A stretch of DNA of 64,000 bases from Myxococcales bacterium (GCA_016793465.1 JAEUJW010000010.1:91568-155567); one strand, 5' to 3'; counted from the first letter of the stretch, positions 42,930 through 51,810 are shown. The notes: generated by a model not told the origin, from the letters alone. Made by a program: numbers and translations.

Positions 42930-45533
42930 TCACGGGGCCTTGAACGCGCTGACCGCCGCCTGGCCGTTCGACGTCTTGTAGAACACGTTGTCCGCGGTGT
43001 CGACGACCACGCCGGTGGTGTAGTAGCCGCCGTCGAGGTTGACCGCGGTGCCGACCGTCAGCACGGCGCCCGGCAGGCTGACGTAGTCGATGCGCCCGCC
43101 CGCCGGGAAGTGCGCGACCATCAGCCGCGTGCCGTCGCTGTCGACGCCGAGGCCGTCGGGCGCGGACAGGCCGGCGATGACCTGGGTGAACACCCCGCCG
43201 CTCGTCATGGCGTCGACGCGGTTGTTGGTGTTGTTGGCCACGTAGAGCGTGGCGCCGGACGGGCTGAACACCAGGTCGCTGAGGATGCCCGAGCTGGTGC
43301 CGATGGTCGTCAGGCCGTTGTTGGCCGGGTTGTAGGCGTTCACGGTGCCGGCCGTCGTCACCCCGACGATCTGCCCGCCGTAGGGGCCGAACCCCGGCGG
43401 AGCCACGGCGATGGCGTTGACGGTCTGCGGGTAGGCGACGTGCATGGTCGGCGCGTTCACGCCGTCGGTCGACCACAGCTGCGCCGGGCTGTCGGTGGCG
43501 ACGTAGATGCGGCCGTCGGCCGGGCGGTAGGCCACGCCGTTGGCCGAGCTGACGTTGCCGAACTTGGCCACGAGGTTGGTGACCGCGCCGTTGGTCTTGC
43601 TGATGCGCGAGACCCCGCCGGCGAACGACGTCACGGCCAGCACGTTGCACCCGCCGTCGAACGCGATCTCGCCGTAGTAGTTGTTCGGGTTGACGACCGC
43701 CGGCAGGTTCATCACCGCCGGGTTGAGCACGCAGCCGACCTCGATCTGGCAGGTCGCGCTGCAGCCGTCGCCGGCGACCGCGTTGGCGTCGTCGCACTGC
43801 TCGACGCCGGCCTGGACGATGCCGTCGCCGCACACCGCGGTCTTGCAGGCGTTGGTGCACGCGTCGGTCTGCACCTGGTTGCCGTCGTCGCACTGCTCGA
43901 CGCCCTGCTGCACGAAGCCGTCGCCGCACTTGGCGGTCTTGCAGCCCTGCACGCAGGCGTCGGTGTTCGAGCCGTTGCCGTCGTCGCACTGCTCGTTGTT
44001 CGACGGCTGGGTGAAGGTGTCGCCGCACACCGGGCTCTTGCACGCCAGCGTGCACACGCCGACGTTGCTGTTGTTCATGCCCGCGTCGCACTGCTCGGGC
44101 GGCTGGGTGAAGCCGTCGCCGCAGGTCGCCAGCTTGCACACGTTGGTGCAGCCGTCGTTGTTGCTCTGGTTGCCGTCGTCGCAGGCCTCGCCCGGGCCGG
44201 TGTCGCCGTCGCCGCACACGTTGGCCTTGCACATGGCGTTGCACGCCTTGCCCGGGCCGTTGTTCGGCCCGTCGTCGCACTGCTCGACGTTGGCCTGGAT
44301 GAGCCCGTCGCCGCAGGCCGCGTCCTTGCACATCGACGTGCACGCGCCGCCGTCGCTGTTCTGCCCGCCGAGGTCGCACTGCTCGCCGACGCTCGGCTGC
44401 TCGAAGCCGTCGCCGCAGGCCGGCTCCTGGCAGGCGTCGGTGCAGCCGTCGTCGTTGTCGCCGTCGGCCCCGTCGTCGCACGCCTCGCCCGGGTCGATGA
44501 TGCCGTTGCCGCAGCCCTCGAGGTTGCACAGCGGCGAGCAGCCGTCGCCCGCGTCGAGGTCGCCGTCGTCGCACTCCTCGTCGGGGCTCTTGTCGCCGTC
44601 GCCGCAGGTGTTGAGCAGGCACATCGCGTTGCAGACCTGGCCCGGCCCGTTGTCGACGCCGGCGTCGCACTGCTCGGCGCCGTCGCCGGTGTTGAACACG
44701 TGGCCGTCGCCGCACACGTTGGCCTTGCACTCGGTGGTGCACGCCGCGTTGTCCGAGTTGTCGACCCCGTCGTCGCAGTCCTCGCCGACGCCCGGCTGCA
44801 CGAACCCGTCGCTGCACAGCGCGTCGGTGCAGGCGCCGGTGCAGGCGTCCTCGTCGACCGTGTTGCCGTCGTCGCACTGCTCGGTCGGCGCGACCACGCC
44901 GTCGCCGCAGGTCGCCAGCGCGCACGTGTTGGTGCACTCGTCGTTGTCGACGTCGTTGCCGTCGTCGCAGCCCTCGCCGGGCCCGACCAGGCCGTCGCCG
45001 CAGGCCGCGTCGGTGCAGTCGGACTTGCACGCGTTCATGTCGCCGTTGTCGGCCCCGTTGTCGCACTGCTCGCCGGGCCCGACCTCGCCGTCGCCGCACG
45101 CGCCGGCCTGGCAGGCGGCGTTGCAGGCCTGACCCGGCCCGTTGTTCGGCCCGTCGTCGCAGGCCTCGCCCGGCCCGACGTCGCCGTCGCCGCACACGTT
45201 CGGCGCGCAGCTCGCGTTGCACGCCTGGCCCGGCCCGTTGTTCGCGCCGTCGTCGCAGTCCTCGCCGACGTCGACGGTGCCGTCGCCGCACACCCCGCCG
45301 GGCCCAGTCGTCGGGTCCGTCGACGTCATGCCGGCCGACAGCGACGTCGGCGGCATGCCCGTCGTCCCCTCCGAGGTCGTCGGCGGCTCGCCGGTGTCGG
45401 TCTGCGGCTCGCCCGAGCTCGTCGAGCCCGCGGACTCGCTCGCCGAGCTCCCAGCACCGCTGTCACCACACGCCGGCAGCGCCCCGCCGACGATCCACGC
45501 GCACAGCCACCACGAACGATCCAGCCCTCGCAT
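42930..45533 (-). CDS. Giant surface lipoprotein: 16 DUF4215 repeats plus beta-propeller
   Basis: The 867-residue product has lipobox LPAC (Cys near 22), a Ser/Thr/Gly stalk to residue 81, and sixteen DUF4215 repeats (82 to about 600), then a 267-residue domain. That last domain has NHL/YVTN-like propeller motifs (GVAYRPADGRIYVATDS, DLVFSPSGATLYVANN, GLGVDSDGTRLMVAH). Repeats 6-10 match repeats 6-10 of the 17388-20024 protein one by one (for example CGDGFEQPSVGEQCDLG against CGDGFEQPSTGEQCDLG), so the two are true paralogues. A good GGAGG site precedes ATG 45533. It is probably a surface adhesin or sensor (inference). Confidence 0.88.
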   Translation of the reverse strand: MRGLDRSWWLCAWIVGGALPACGDSGAGSSASESAGSTSSGEPQTDTGEPPTTSEGTTGMPPTSLSAGMTSTDPTTGPGGVCGDGTVDVGEDCDDGANNGPGQACNASCAPNVCGDGDVGPGEACDDGPNNGPGQACNAACQAGACGDGEVGPGEQCDNGADNGDMNACKSDCTDAACGDGLVGPGEGCDDGNDVDNDECTNTCALATCGDGVVAPTEQCDDGNTVDEDACTGACTDALCSDGFVQPGVGEDCDDGVDNSDNAACTTECKANVCGDGHVFNTGDGAEQCDAGVDNGPGQVCNAMCLLNTCGDGDKSPDEECDDGDLDAGDGCSPLCNLEGCGNGIIDPGEACDDGADGDNDDGCTDACQEPACGDGFEQPSVGEQCDLGGQNSDGGACTSMCKDAACGDGLIQANVEQCDDGPNNGPGKACNAMCKANVCGDGDTGPGEACDDGNQSNNDGCTNVCKLATCGDGFTQPPEQCDAGMNNSNVGVCTLACKSPVCGDTFTQPSNNEQCDDGNGSNTDACVQGCKTAKCGDGFVQQGVEQCDDGNQVQTDACTNACKTAVCGDGIVQAGVEQCDDANAVAGDGCSATCQIEVGCVLNPAVMNLPAVVNPNNYYGEIAFDGGCNVLAVTSFAGGVSRISKTNGAVTNLVAKFGNVSSANGVAYRPADGRIYVATDSPAQLWSTDGVNAPTMHVAYPQTVNAIAVAPPGFGPYGGQIVGVTTAGTVNAYNPANNGLTTIGTSSGILSDLVFSPSGATLYVANNTNNRVDAMTSGGVFTQVIAGLSAPDGLGVDSDGTRLMVAHFPAGGRIDYVSLPGAVLTVGTAVNLDGGYYTTGVVVDTADNVFYKTSNGQAAVSAFKAP

Positions 45534-45621
45534 ACTCCACCTCCGTCACCCGAGCGGCCGCCGCCCCATCGGCGTCGACCTCCACCACGTCGGCGATACC
45601 TCGAGCGCGACGAACCGCGCA

Positions 45622-45743
45622 AGCGTGAAACCCCGTCCACCCGCGGCGCCGCCGACCCGCCGCGCCGACGACCGCGGGCGGCGAGCGTGGAACCAGTCCA
45701 CCCGCGGCGCCGCCGACCCGCCGCGTCGACGACCGCGGGCGCC
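45622..45743. repeat. 61-bp direct repeat, two copies
   Basis: Two adjacent copies (45622-45682 and 45683-45743) share the run GTCCACCCGCGGCGCCGCCG, starting at 45635 and 45696, and most of their length. They lie in the 407-bp gap 45534-45940 between divergent genes, where I see no coding region. A TACGAT hexamer (45894-45899) and a GAGGGG ribosome site precede the next gene at 45941. Confidence 0.8.
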
Positions 45744-45940
45744 GAGCGACCGTCGCGTGCGTCGAGCAGCGGCGCGTCGCCGCCTCACGGCCGGCGCCTG
45801 GCGCCGCGGCGCCCGTGAAAGTGACAGTGCGAGCCGCTCGGGTCCGGCCGCGGGCGCGCGGCACGGCCCATCCGCGCCGCGAGGCCGCCGTGGTACGATG
45901 CGCCGCGCCCTCGCTCCGGCGCTCACACCGAGGGGTCGTC

Positions 45941-46621
45941 ATGTTCGCCATCTCGCGAGGCCAGCGCGACAGCTTTCGCCGGGCCCAGCTCGACAGGTTC
46001 GCCGGGGAGGCCGAGCCGTTCCTGCGCCGGCACTTCGAACCGCGGCTGCGGCCGTGCAGCCCGGCCGACGTCCGTGAGGCCGCGCTGCGCATGCACGCGG
46101 CCGCGCGGGCGCGCGGGCTGACCCGCCGCGCCGAGCTGCTGACCTGCCTCGCGTGCGCGTGCGTGTGCGGCTTCGACCTGTTCGACGACCCGCGCTGCGC
46201 GTGGCTGTTCCACGAGGACCCGCGGCCCGGGCGGGCCGAGCCGGTGCTCGACTGCAACATCGACACCTTCGCGGCCAACCTCGCCGCGCCGGCGCACGCC
46301 GGGTGGTTCCCCGACGATCCGCTGGCCGCCTGCGAGGCGGCGGTGACGCTCGGCGAGCGCACCCTCGCGGAGCCCGGCGCGACGCTGGAGCGCGCCCTCG
46401 CGGCCACGCTCCCGGCGCGCGCGCCCCTGCTCGCCACGCCGCGCCTCGGCGAGTTCCTGGCCGCGGCCGACGCGGCGGCCGGGCGCTCGCAGGTCGGCCC
46501 GCGCGCCCGCACCCGCCACACCCTGACCGCCTGGCTGCTCGGCGTCGGGTTCGTCGACGACCCGCTGTGTCGGCCCGTGTTACCGTTCCTGCGCGCCGCG
46601 GAGCCGGGCGCGGCGGGGTGA
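45941..46621 (+). CDS. Small helical protein of the type VI cargo island
   Basis: The 226-residue protein has no signal peptide. Its N-terminus (MFAISRGQRDSFRRAQLDRF, then FLRRHFEPRLRPCSPADVREA) follows the pattern of a small all-helical family often encoded beside type VI effectors in proteobacteria (MxxISxxQxxxL...RF...LRxxF). I know the pattern but not an established function; an adaptor or chaperone role is inferred from position. ATG 45941 has GAGGGG five bases upstream. The DUF5675 gene starts 6 bp after its stop, so the two are co-transcribed. Confidence 0.65.
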   Translation: MFAISRGQRDSFRRAQLDRFAGEAEPFLRRHFEPRLRPCSPADVREAALRMHAAARARGLTRRAELLTCLACACVCGFDLFDDPRCAWLFHEDPRPGRAEPVLDCNIDTFAANLAAPAHAGWFPDDPLAACEAAVTLGERTLAEPGATLERALAATLPARAPLLATPRLGEFLAAADAAAGRSQVGPRARTRHTLTAWLLGVGFVDDPLCRPVLPFLRAAEPGAAG

Positions 46622-46627
46622 CGGATC

Positions 46628-47302
46628 ATGGCGGGTGTGAAGAAGGCGGCCGCGGCGGCCACGGGCGACGACGCTGTCGGCGAGGACGAGGCCAAGTGCC
46701 CGTGCGAGCTGACCCTGACGGTCTGGCGCAAGCAGGAGTGGAACAAGGTCCCCGGGGCGGCCAACGAGAACGTGCAGCAGGGCGGCACCATCGGCGACTT
46801 CGAGCTGCGCAAGTCCGGCGACGACAAGCCGCTCGTGACCGGCAAGATGCTCGAGGCCGCGGGCCCGTCGAGCAAGGTCCAGGGCAGCGACGCCCGCGTC
46901 ATGCCCGGCACCTACGCGCTGATCAAGAACCCCGGCAGCAAGGGCCCGTACCGCATCGTGCAGATGACCCAGAGCGAGGCGACGTCGCACTTCGGCACGC
47001 GCGGCGCGGTCAACATCCACGGCGGCAACAACCCCGTCGACCTCGAGGGCTGCCTGCTGCCCGGCGGCGCCTCGGCGAACAACCCGGTCAAGGTGCCCGG
47101 GGTCGGCAAGGCCAAGCCGACCACGCAGTACTACCCCTCGATCTCCGGCAGCCAGGCCAAGCTGACCGAGATCAAGGACGCGATCGCCAAGTACGGCGTC
47201 ACCGAGTCGAAGACCACCTACGACGGCACGGAGAAGTACACGACCACCACCTACACCAACGTGAAGGTCGTGATCGTCGAGATCGTGAGCCCGCCGAAGT
47301 GA
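46628..47302 (+). CDS. DUF5675-like protein, candidate type VI effector
   Basis: The 224-residue protein has a Lys/Ala N-terminus, CPCELTLTVWRKQEW (about 24-38), and GDFELRKSG. The central motif is GAVNIHGGNNPVDLEGCLLPGG split over about 121-142. This IHxGN...GC pattern is the hallmark of DUF5675, a family found in phages and secretion islands; its H...C pair recalls cysteine transpeptidase sites. The C-terminal third (YTTTTYTNVKVVIVEIV) is strand-rich. There is no signal peptide. Together with the helical gene before it and the adaptor/PAAR genes next door, this is a plausible secreted effector; no immunity gene is obvious. Confidence 0.7.
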   Translation: MAGVKKAAAAATGDDAVGEDEAKCPCELTLTVWRKQEWNKVPGAANENVQQGGTIGDFELRKSGDDKPLVTGKMLEAAGPSSKVQGSDARVMPGTYALIKNPGSKGPYRIVQMTQSEATSHFGTRGAVNIHGGNNPVDLEGCLLPGGASANNPVKVPGVGKAKPTTQYYPSISGSQAKLTEIKDAIAKYGVTESKTTYDGTEKYTTTTYTNVKVVIVEIVSPPK

Positions 47303-47303
47303 G

Positions 47304-48422
47304 TCACGGGTCGACGCGGCGCAGCCCGCGGTCGCCGTCCTCGTACCACAGCGCCGTGACGTCCTTCATGAACTCGGCGCGCTGCTCGGGGGTCATGACG
47401 GCCGCGAAGGTCGTCATCACCCGCGGGTCGTAGAAGCGGAAGAACAGGCGCTGCGGCTCGCCCTCCGAGTGGACCATGAGGAACTGGCGGAAGTGCCGGC
47501 GGACCGCCGCGAAGCCGGCGTCGCTGGTCAGGAACACGCCCCACGCGTCGCCCCAGCCCTCGATCACCAGGCGCTCGAGCAGCCACGAGTCGCCGCGCAG
47601 GTGCACGAGGTACGGGGCGATGTCGTCGAACGCGCGGCCCTGCTCGCCGTCGTACAGCGAGGCGTAGGCGTCGACGCTCTCCTCGACGACCTCGAGCGCG
47701 CGGCGCGAGCGGGCCGCGTCGACGATCGCGTAGAGGTTGCCGGCGTCGCAGCGGCGGCTCAGCTCGGCCAGCGCGGCGCGGCTGGCCGCGGTCGGCGCGG
47801 CCGGCGTGCGCGGCGGGGTGCGGTCCTCGACGAGGAAGCGGAAGTCGGTGGCGCCGGCCGCCATCCACGTGCGGTTGGCGAGCTCGGCCGTCCACACCGC
47901 CCGCCCCTGCACGGTGATCTTCGGCCCGCCGATCGCCTGCACGTGCGCGCACACGCCGTCCCACACGATCTGGAAGTGCGGCACGCCGGCGGGCGGGCCG
48001 GACGGCGGGAACTCGCGGCCGGTGTTGGCGATCGCCTTCGGCACCCCGAGCTCGAGCTCGACCTTGGCGAACGCGGCGCGGCCCGACCACACCTGCAGCA
48101 CGCCGCGGCGGCGCACCGGCGGGCCCGGCGGCAGCAGCGGGTAGCGGATGAACGTGTAGTCGAGCTCCTCGAGCGTGTCGGCGTACTCGGGGTCGGAGTC
48201 CTCGAGGTTGCGCGCCGCCAGCGGCCCGAGCGTGGTCCGCCGGCGCTCGGCCGCCGTCGGCACGCGGCCGTCGGCGGTGGCCGCGGCCATGAACTCGAGC
48301 TGCCCGGCGATCTGCCGCAGCACCGACCAGCTCGCCGGGTCGCGGCGGGCCGTGTCGCTGCGCGCCTGGCCGAGCACCGCCGCGAACGCGTCCCTGGACA
48401 AGATGCGCATGATGTCCGCCAT
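47304..48422 (-). CDS. DUF4123-type type VI effector adaptor with unknown N-terminal domain
   Basis: The 372-residue protein has two parts. Residues about 220-360 match DUF4123: NLYAIVDAARSRRAL at the start, PYLVHLRGDSWLLERL, GWGDAWGVFLTSDAGFAAVRRHFR, and LFFRFYDPRVM. DUF4123 proteins load effectors onto VgrG. The first 200 residues are a separate domain with ELDYTFIRYPLLPPGPPVRR and AFAKVELELGVPKAIANTGR that I cannot assign. It follows the PAAR gene by 13 bp and is surely co-expressed with it. The stop lies 1 bp from the stop of the converging DUF5675 gene. Confidence 0.85.
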   Translation of the reverse strand: MADIMRILSRDAFAAVLGQARSDTARRDPASWSVLRQIAGQLEFMAAATADGRVPTAAERRRTTLGPLAARNLEDSDPEYADTLEELDYTFIRYPLLPPGPPVRRRGVLQVWSGRAAFAKVELELGVPKAIANTGREFPPSGPPAGVPHFQIVWDGVCAHVQAIGGPKITVQGRAVWTAELANRTWMAAGATDFRFLVEDRTPPRTPAAPTAASRAALAELSRRCDAGNLYAIVDAARSRRALEVVEESVDAYASLYDGEQGRAFDDIAPYLVHLRGDSWLLERLVIEGWGDAWGVFLTSDAGFAAVRRHFRQFLMVHSEGEPQRLFFRFYDPRVMTTFAAVMTPEQRAEFMKDVTALWYEDGDRGLRRVDP

Positions 48423-48435
48423 GCTGCCGCGCGCC

Positions 48436-49449
48436 TCACAGTCTGCGGGTGGTCGACGAGCCGTGGAAGCTCCACGGGATCATGAGCTGGGTCGCGCCGC
48501 CCTTGCACGGCACGACCTTGCCCGGGTCCGTGTCCGACCTCGGCATCGACCAGTCGTCGTCGATCGGCGCCGCGGTGCTCTTCAGGCCGAGCGCGGGCGT
48601 GGCGTCGAAGCGGACCTCGCGCCTGTCCCGCGGGACAGCCGGCGGGGTCGGTACGCCGTCGACCCGCGGGTACACCTCGCCGGCGGCGCCGAGCTCCTCC
48701 GGCGGGATGGCGATGTCCTGCGAGTAGTAGGCGCCGTTGTCGGAGCCCGGGCTGCCGCGCTGGTAGAACGTCTGGTTCGACACGTCGACGACCTCGACCG
48801 GCTGCGAGAGGTCGATGCCGCGGAGGTGCGAGGTGATCTTGCTGGGCTTGACCCGGCCCGAGTTCTTGCCGGCGTAGAACATGTAGGCCACGCCGAGCTT
48901 GGCGGCGCGGCGCTCGAGGTCGAGGCCGTCGCCCTGGTCGGCCTGGCGCGCGAGCGCCACCATGTCGAGCGTCGAGGTGCCGAGCAGGTCGCGGCCGGCG
49001 ACGGCGCCGGCGGGCGGCTCGTCGTCGAGGGTCGTCGACTCGCCGGGCTTGGCCGAGTCGTCCCGGTCCTCCATCTCGCGACGGCGACGCTCGCACTCCT
49101 CGCAGAACGGGGTGCCGGTGCGGGCGGCGGCGCGGAAGGTGAAGCTCTGGCCGCTGCCGCCGATGATCACGGTCGGACAGCCGCGGGCGATCGCCCCCCC
49201 GTGGTCGCACGCGTCGCCCTTGCGCGCGGCCTTGCGGCTGTTGAACACCACCGTCGGCGAGCCCTGCGAGATCGCGTCGGCGGGCCCGACCGGGAAGCAC
49301 ACCACGCTGTCGCCGACGCGGGCCGCCGGCAAGAAGCCGACGATGATGTTGGCGCTGCCGCTGAAGATCGGCCCGCCCACGTGCGGCACGGGCCCCGGCT
49401 CGACCTTCGGGCAGGTGTGAAAGTCGCTGATCCTCGCTGCGTCCGGCAT
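48436..49449 (-). CDS. PAAR-domain protein with long C-terminal extension (specialised effector)
   Basis: The 337-residue protein begins with a PAAR repeat domain (about 1-100): GPVPHVGGPIFSGSANIIVG, PAARVGDSVVC, GSPTVVFNSRKAARKGD, HGGAIARGCPTVIIGG. PAAR proteins cap the VgrG spike and carry effectors. CEEC lies at 116-119. The remaining 210 residues are a separate domain with KLGVAYMFYAGKNSGRVKPS, DVSNQTFYQRGSP and GAYYSQDIAIPPEELG, which I cannot assign; by position it should be the toxic cargo. A TACGAT hexamer and a GAGGGGG site precede ATG 49449. Confidence 0.85.
   Translation of the reverse strand: MPDAARISDFHTCPKVEPGPVPHVGGPIFSGSANIIVGFLPAARVGDSVVCFPVGPADAISQGSPTVVFNSRKAARKGDACDHGGAIARGCPTVIIGGSGQSFTFRAAARTGTPFCEECERRRREMEDRDDSAKPGESTTLDDEPPAGAVAGRDLLGTSTLDMVALARQADQGDGLDLERRAAKLGVAYMFYAGKNSGRVKPSKITSHLRGIDLSQPVEVVDVSNQTFYQRGSPGSDNGAYYSQDIAIPPEELGAAGEVYPRVDGVPTPPAVPRDRREVRFDATPALGLKSTAAPIDDDWSMPRSDTDPGKVVPCKGGATQLMIPWSFHGSSTTRRL
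48623..48638. repeat. TGTCCCG-CGGGACA palindrome inside a coding region
   Basis: CTGTCCCGCGGGACAG is a perfect 16-bp palindrome within the C-terminal part of the PAAR gene. It shares its half-site with the other GGGACA/TGTCCC repeats. Confidence 0.5.
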
Positions 49450-49611
49450 CCCCGTCCTCCCCCTCGCGGCGCATCGTAACAGAGGCGTGCGCGCGGGCCG
49501 TGCGACGCGCGGACATTCGCGGGCGACCGCGTCGCGCGTCGACGCGCGGGTCGATCTCGTCGCCCGCGCCGCCGCGGTCCCCGCCTGTTTCCATGGCCGC
49601 GGCGATGCGTG

Positions 49612-49617
49612 TACGCT
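49612..49617 (+). promoter_or_regulatory. Putative -10 hexamer (TACGCT) of the pseudokinase gene
   Basis: TACGCT ends 12 nt before GTG 49630, slightly farther than in the other leaderless candidates. Confidence 0.35.
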
Positions 49618-49629
49618 GCATGACCGCGC

Positions 49630-51810
49630 GTGCCCGGCTCGTTCTCACCTGGTCTCGGCGATCGCATCGAGGAGCGGTACGAGCTGGCGGCCCAGCTCCG
49701 CGTCTGCGCCGTCGCCCGCACGTTCCTCGCGGTCGACGAGTACACCGGTCAGAACGTCGCACTGACGCTGTTCGACCCGGCCTGCGTGACCGCGACGAGC
49801 TGGGCGACCTACGTGAAGGTCGTGGCCGCGGCGTCGGCCGCCAAGGTCGCCGGCCTGGTGCTGCCGCACACCGTGCCGGCCGCGCTGCCCGACAGCCCGC
49901 ACGTCGCCGGCGACCCGCAGATCGATCGCGGCCTCGACCGCCTGCGCGAGCAGGGCCCGCTGCCGTGGCAGCGCGCCCTGACGATCGGCGAGCGGATCGT
50001 CGAGGTCCTCGCGGCGGTGCACGCGAGGACGGCGGTGGCCCACCACGGCCTGACCCCGGCCCGCTGCCTGGTGTCGGCCCGCGACGAGGTCAAGCTGCTC
50101 GACTACGGGGTCGCGGAGTTCGAGCGCACGCGCACCGACGACGCCGACTACCGCGCGCCGGGCTGGCCGGCCCCCGTCGCCGACGTGCGCCCCGACATCC
50201 ACAGCCTCGCGGTCATGCTGTTCGAGCTGATCTGCGAGGCGCGCCCGCAGCCCGGGCAGTCGCTGCGCCGGCTGGTGCCGGTGCCGCACGCGGTCGACGA
50301 GCTGATGACCCGCGCGCTCGCCACCGATCCGCAGCGGCAGTACGCCGACCTCCACGACCTGCGCACCGACCTGCGCCAGGCGCTCGGGCTGCCCCCGCTG
50401 CAGCCGGCGCCGCCGCCCGAGGAGGCGCCGCCGCCGGTGACGACCGCGGCGCCGACGATCGTCGCCCGCGAGCAGGCGCCGATCGCCGCGCCCGGGTGGA
50501 CCCGCCTCGGCGGCTCGCGCGGCGCGACGCGGCCGGAGCTCGAGCCGACGCCGAGCAGCGCGCCGCGCCCGGAATCGACGCTCGAGCTGAGACCCGAGCC
50601 GCCGCTCAAGGAGCAGACCCTCGAGCTGCAGCGCGAGCCCCCGCTCAAGGAGCAGACCCTCGAGCTGCAGCGCGACCCCCCGCTCAAGGAGTCGACGCTC
50701 GAGCTGCAAGCGACGTCCGCGACCCAGCCCGCGACGAGCCAGCCCGAGCCGCGCGAGGAGACCGTGGTCGCGCCCGTCAGGACCGCCGGCAAGACCGGGG
50801 CCCAGCGCAGCCTGCAGACCACGACCGGCGCCCAGCGCACGCTGCAAGCCGCCACCGGCCCCCAGCGCGCGCTGCAGACCAGGACCGGCGCCCAGCGCAC
50901 GATCCCGGCCGGCGCGACGCGACCCACGCCCGCCTCGGATCCGTCCGCCGCGACGTCCGGCGCGCGCGTCGCGGCCGCGTCGACGAGCGCGACGAACATG
51001 AAGGTCGCCGCGGCCGCGTCGGCGAGCGCGACGAACATGAAGGTCGCCGCGGCCGAGTCGACCGCAAAACCGCCGCCCGCGCGCATGCGGTCGCCGGCCA
51101 CCTCGAGCCCGTCGATGCGCGTGCGCGCGGTGCAGGCCGCGATCGTCGAGCACGAAGATCCCGCCGACGCCGACCGCACGGTGATCGCCCGCCGCCCGGG
51201 CGCGCCGCGCCAGCCGCGGCTCGACGTGACCGACAAGCTGCCGACCGACGTGCTCGACGCGGTGAACGAGGCCCACCGCGCGCAGGCCGACGCGCCGACG
51301 AGCGACGGCCCGCCGCGACGCCCGCGCCTCGACCCGACCGACCGGCTGTCGTCCGACGTGCTCGCCGCGGTCCACGACGCCGCCCGCCCGCCGGGCCCGC
51401 CGCCGACCCCAGGGCCGCCCTCGCTGACGCCCGCCGCACCGCCGCGACCGGGCCCGCCGACGCCCCCCGAGCCGCCCTCGCTGACGCCCGCCGCACCGCC
51501 GCGGCCGCCCGCGCCACGCGCAGCCCCGCCGCCGGTCGTGCGCACCGTCGTCGCCCCGCCGCCGAGGCCGCCCGCGGTCGCCGCCCCGCCGCAACCAGCC
51601 GCGACGAGCCCCGCGCCGACGAAGCCCGCGAGCTTCGAGATCCCCGCGCAGGTCGCCGCCGCGGTCTCGGCGAGCGCCGCGCGACCGGCGTCAGCGGCGA
51701 GCGCCTCCTCGCGCTCGCCGCTGACGCCGCTGAAGAGGCGGCTGCTCTACCTCAACGTCGGGCTCGTGACCCTGCTGCTGCTCGCGCTGGTCATCGGCCT
51801 GGCGCTGTGA
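49630..51810 (+). CDS. Membrane-anchored pseudokinase with repeat-rich stalk
   Basis: The 726-residue protein starts with a kinase fold (about 10-260) in which the catalytic residues are gone. The glycine loop is LRVCAVART, VAxK is VALTLF, HRDLKPxN is HHGLTPARC, and DFG is DYG. RPDIHSLAVMLFELICEAR shows the fold is retained. A long disordered region follows with three kinds of short repeats: TLELQREPPLKEQ, TGAQRTLQ and ATNMKVAAA. Then come two DxTDxLxxDVLxAV elements. A final helix (about 702-724) anchors it with almost nothing beyond. It probably acts as a scaffold. It converges on vgrG with 10 bp between stops. Confidence 0.85.
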   Translation: MPGSFSPGLGDRIEERYELAAQLRVCAVARTFLAVDEYTGQNVALTLFDPACVTATSWATYVKVVAAASAAKVAGLVLPHTVPAALPDSPHVAGDPQIDRGLDRLREQGPLPWQRALTIGERIVEVLAAVHARTAVAHHGLTPARCLVSARDEVKLLDYGVAEFERTRTDDADYRAPGWPAPVADVRPDIHSLAVMLFELICEARPQPGQSLRRLVPVPHAVDELMTRALATDPQRQYADLHDLRTDLRQALGLPPLQPAPPPEEAPPPVTTAAPTIVAREQAPIAAPGWTRLGGSRGATRPELEPTPSSAPRPESTLELRPEPPLKEQTLELQREPPLKEQTLELQRDPPLKESTLELQATSATQPATSQPEPREETVVAPVRTAGKTGAQRSLQTTTGAQRTLQAATGPQRALQTRTGAQRTIPAGATRPTPASDPSAATSGARVAAASTSATNMKVAAAASASATNMKVAAAESTAKPPPARMRSPATSSPSMRVRAVQAAIVEHEDPADADRTVIARRPGAPRQPRLDVTDKLPTDVLDAVNEAHRAQADAPTSDGPPRRPRLDPTDRLSSDVLAAVHDAARPPGPPPTPGPPSLTPAAPPRPGPPTPPEPPSLTPAAPPRPPAPRAAPPPVVRTVVAPPPRPPAVAAPPQPAATSPAPTKPASFEIPAQVAAAVSASAARPASAASASSRSPLTPLKRRLLYLNVGLVTLLLLALVIGLAL

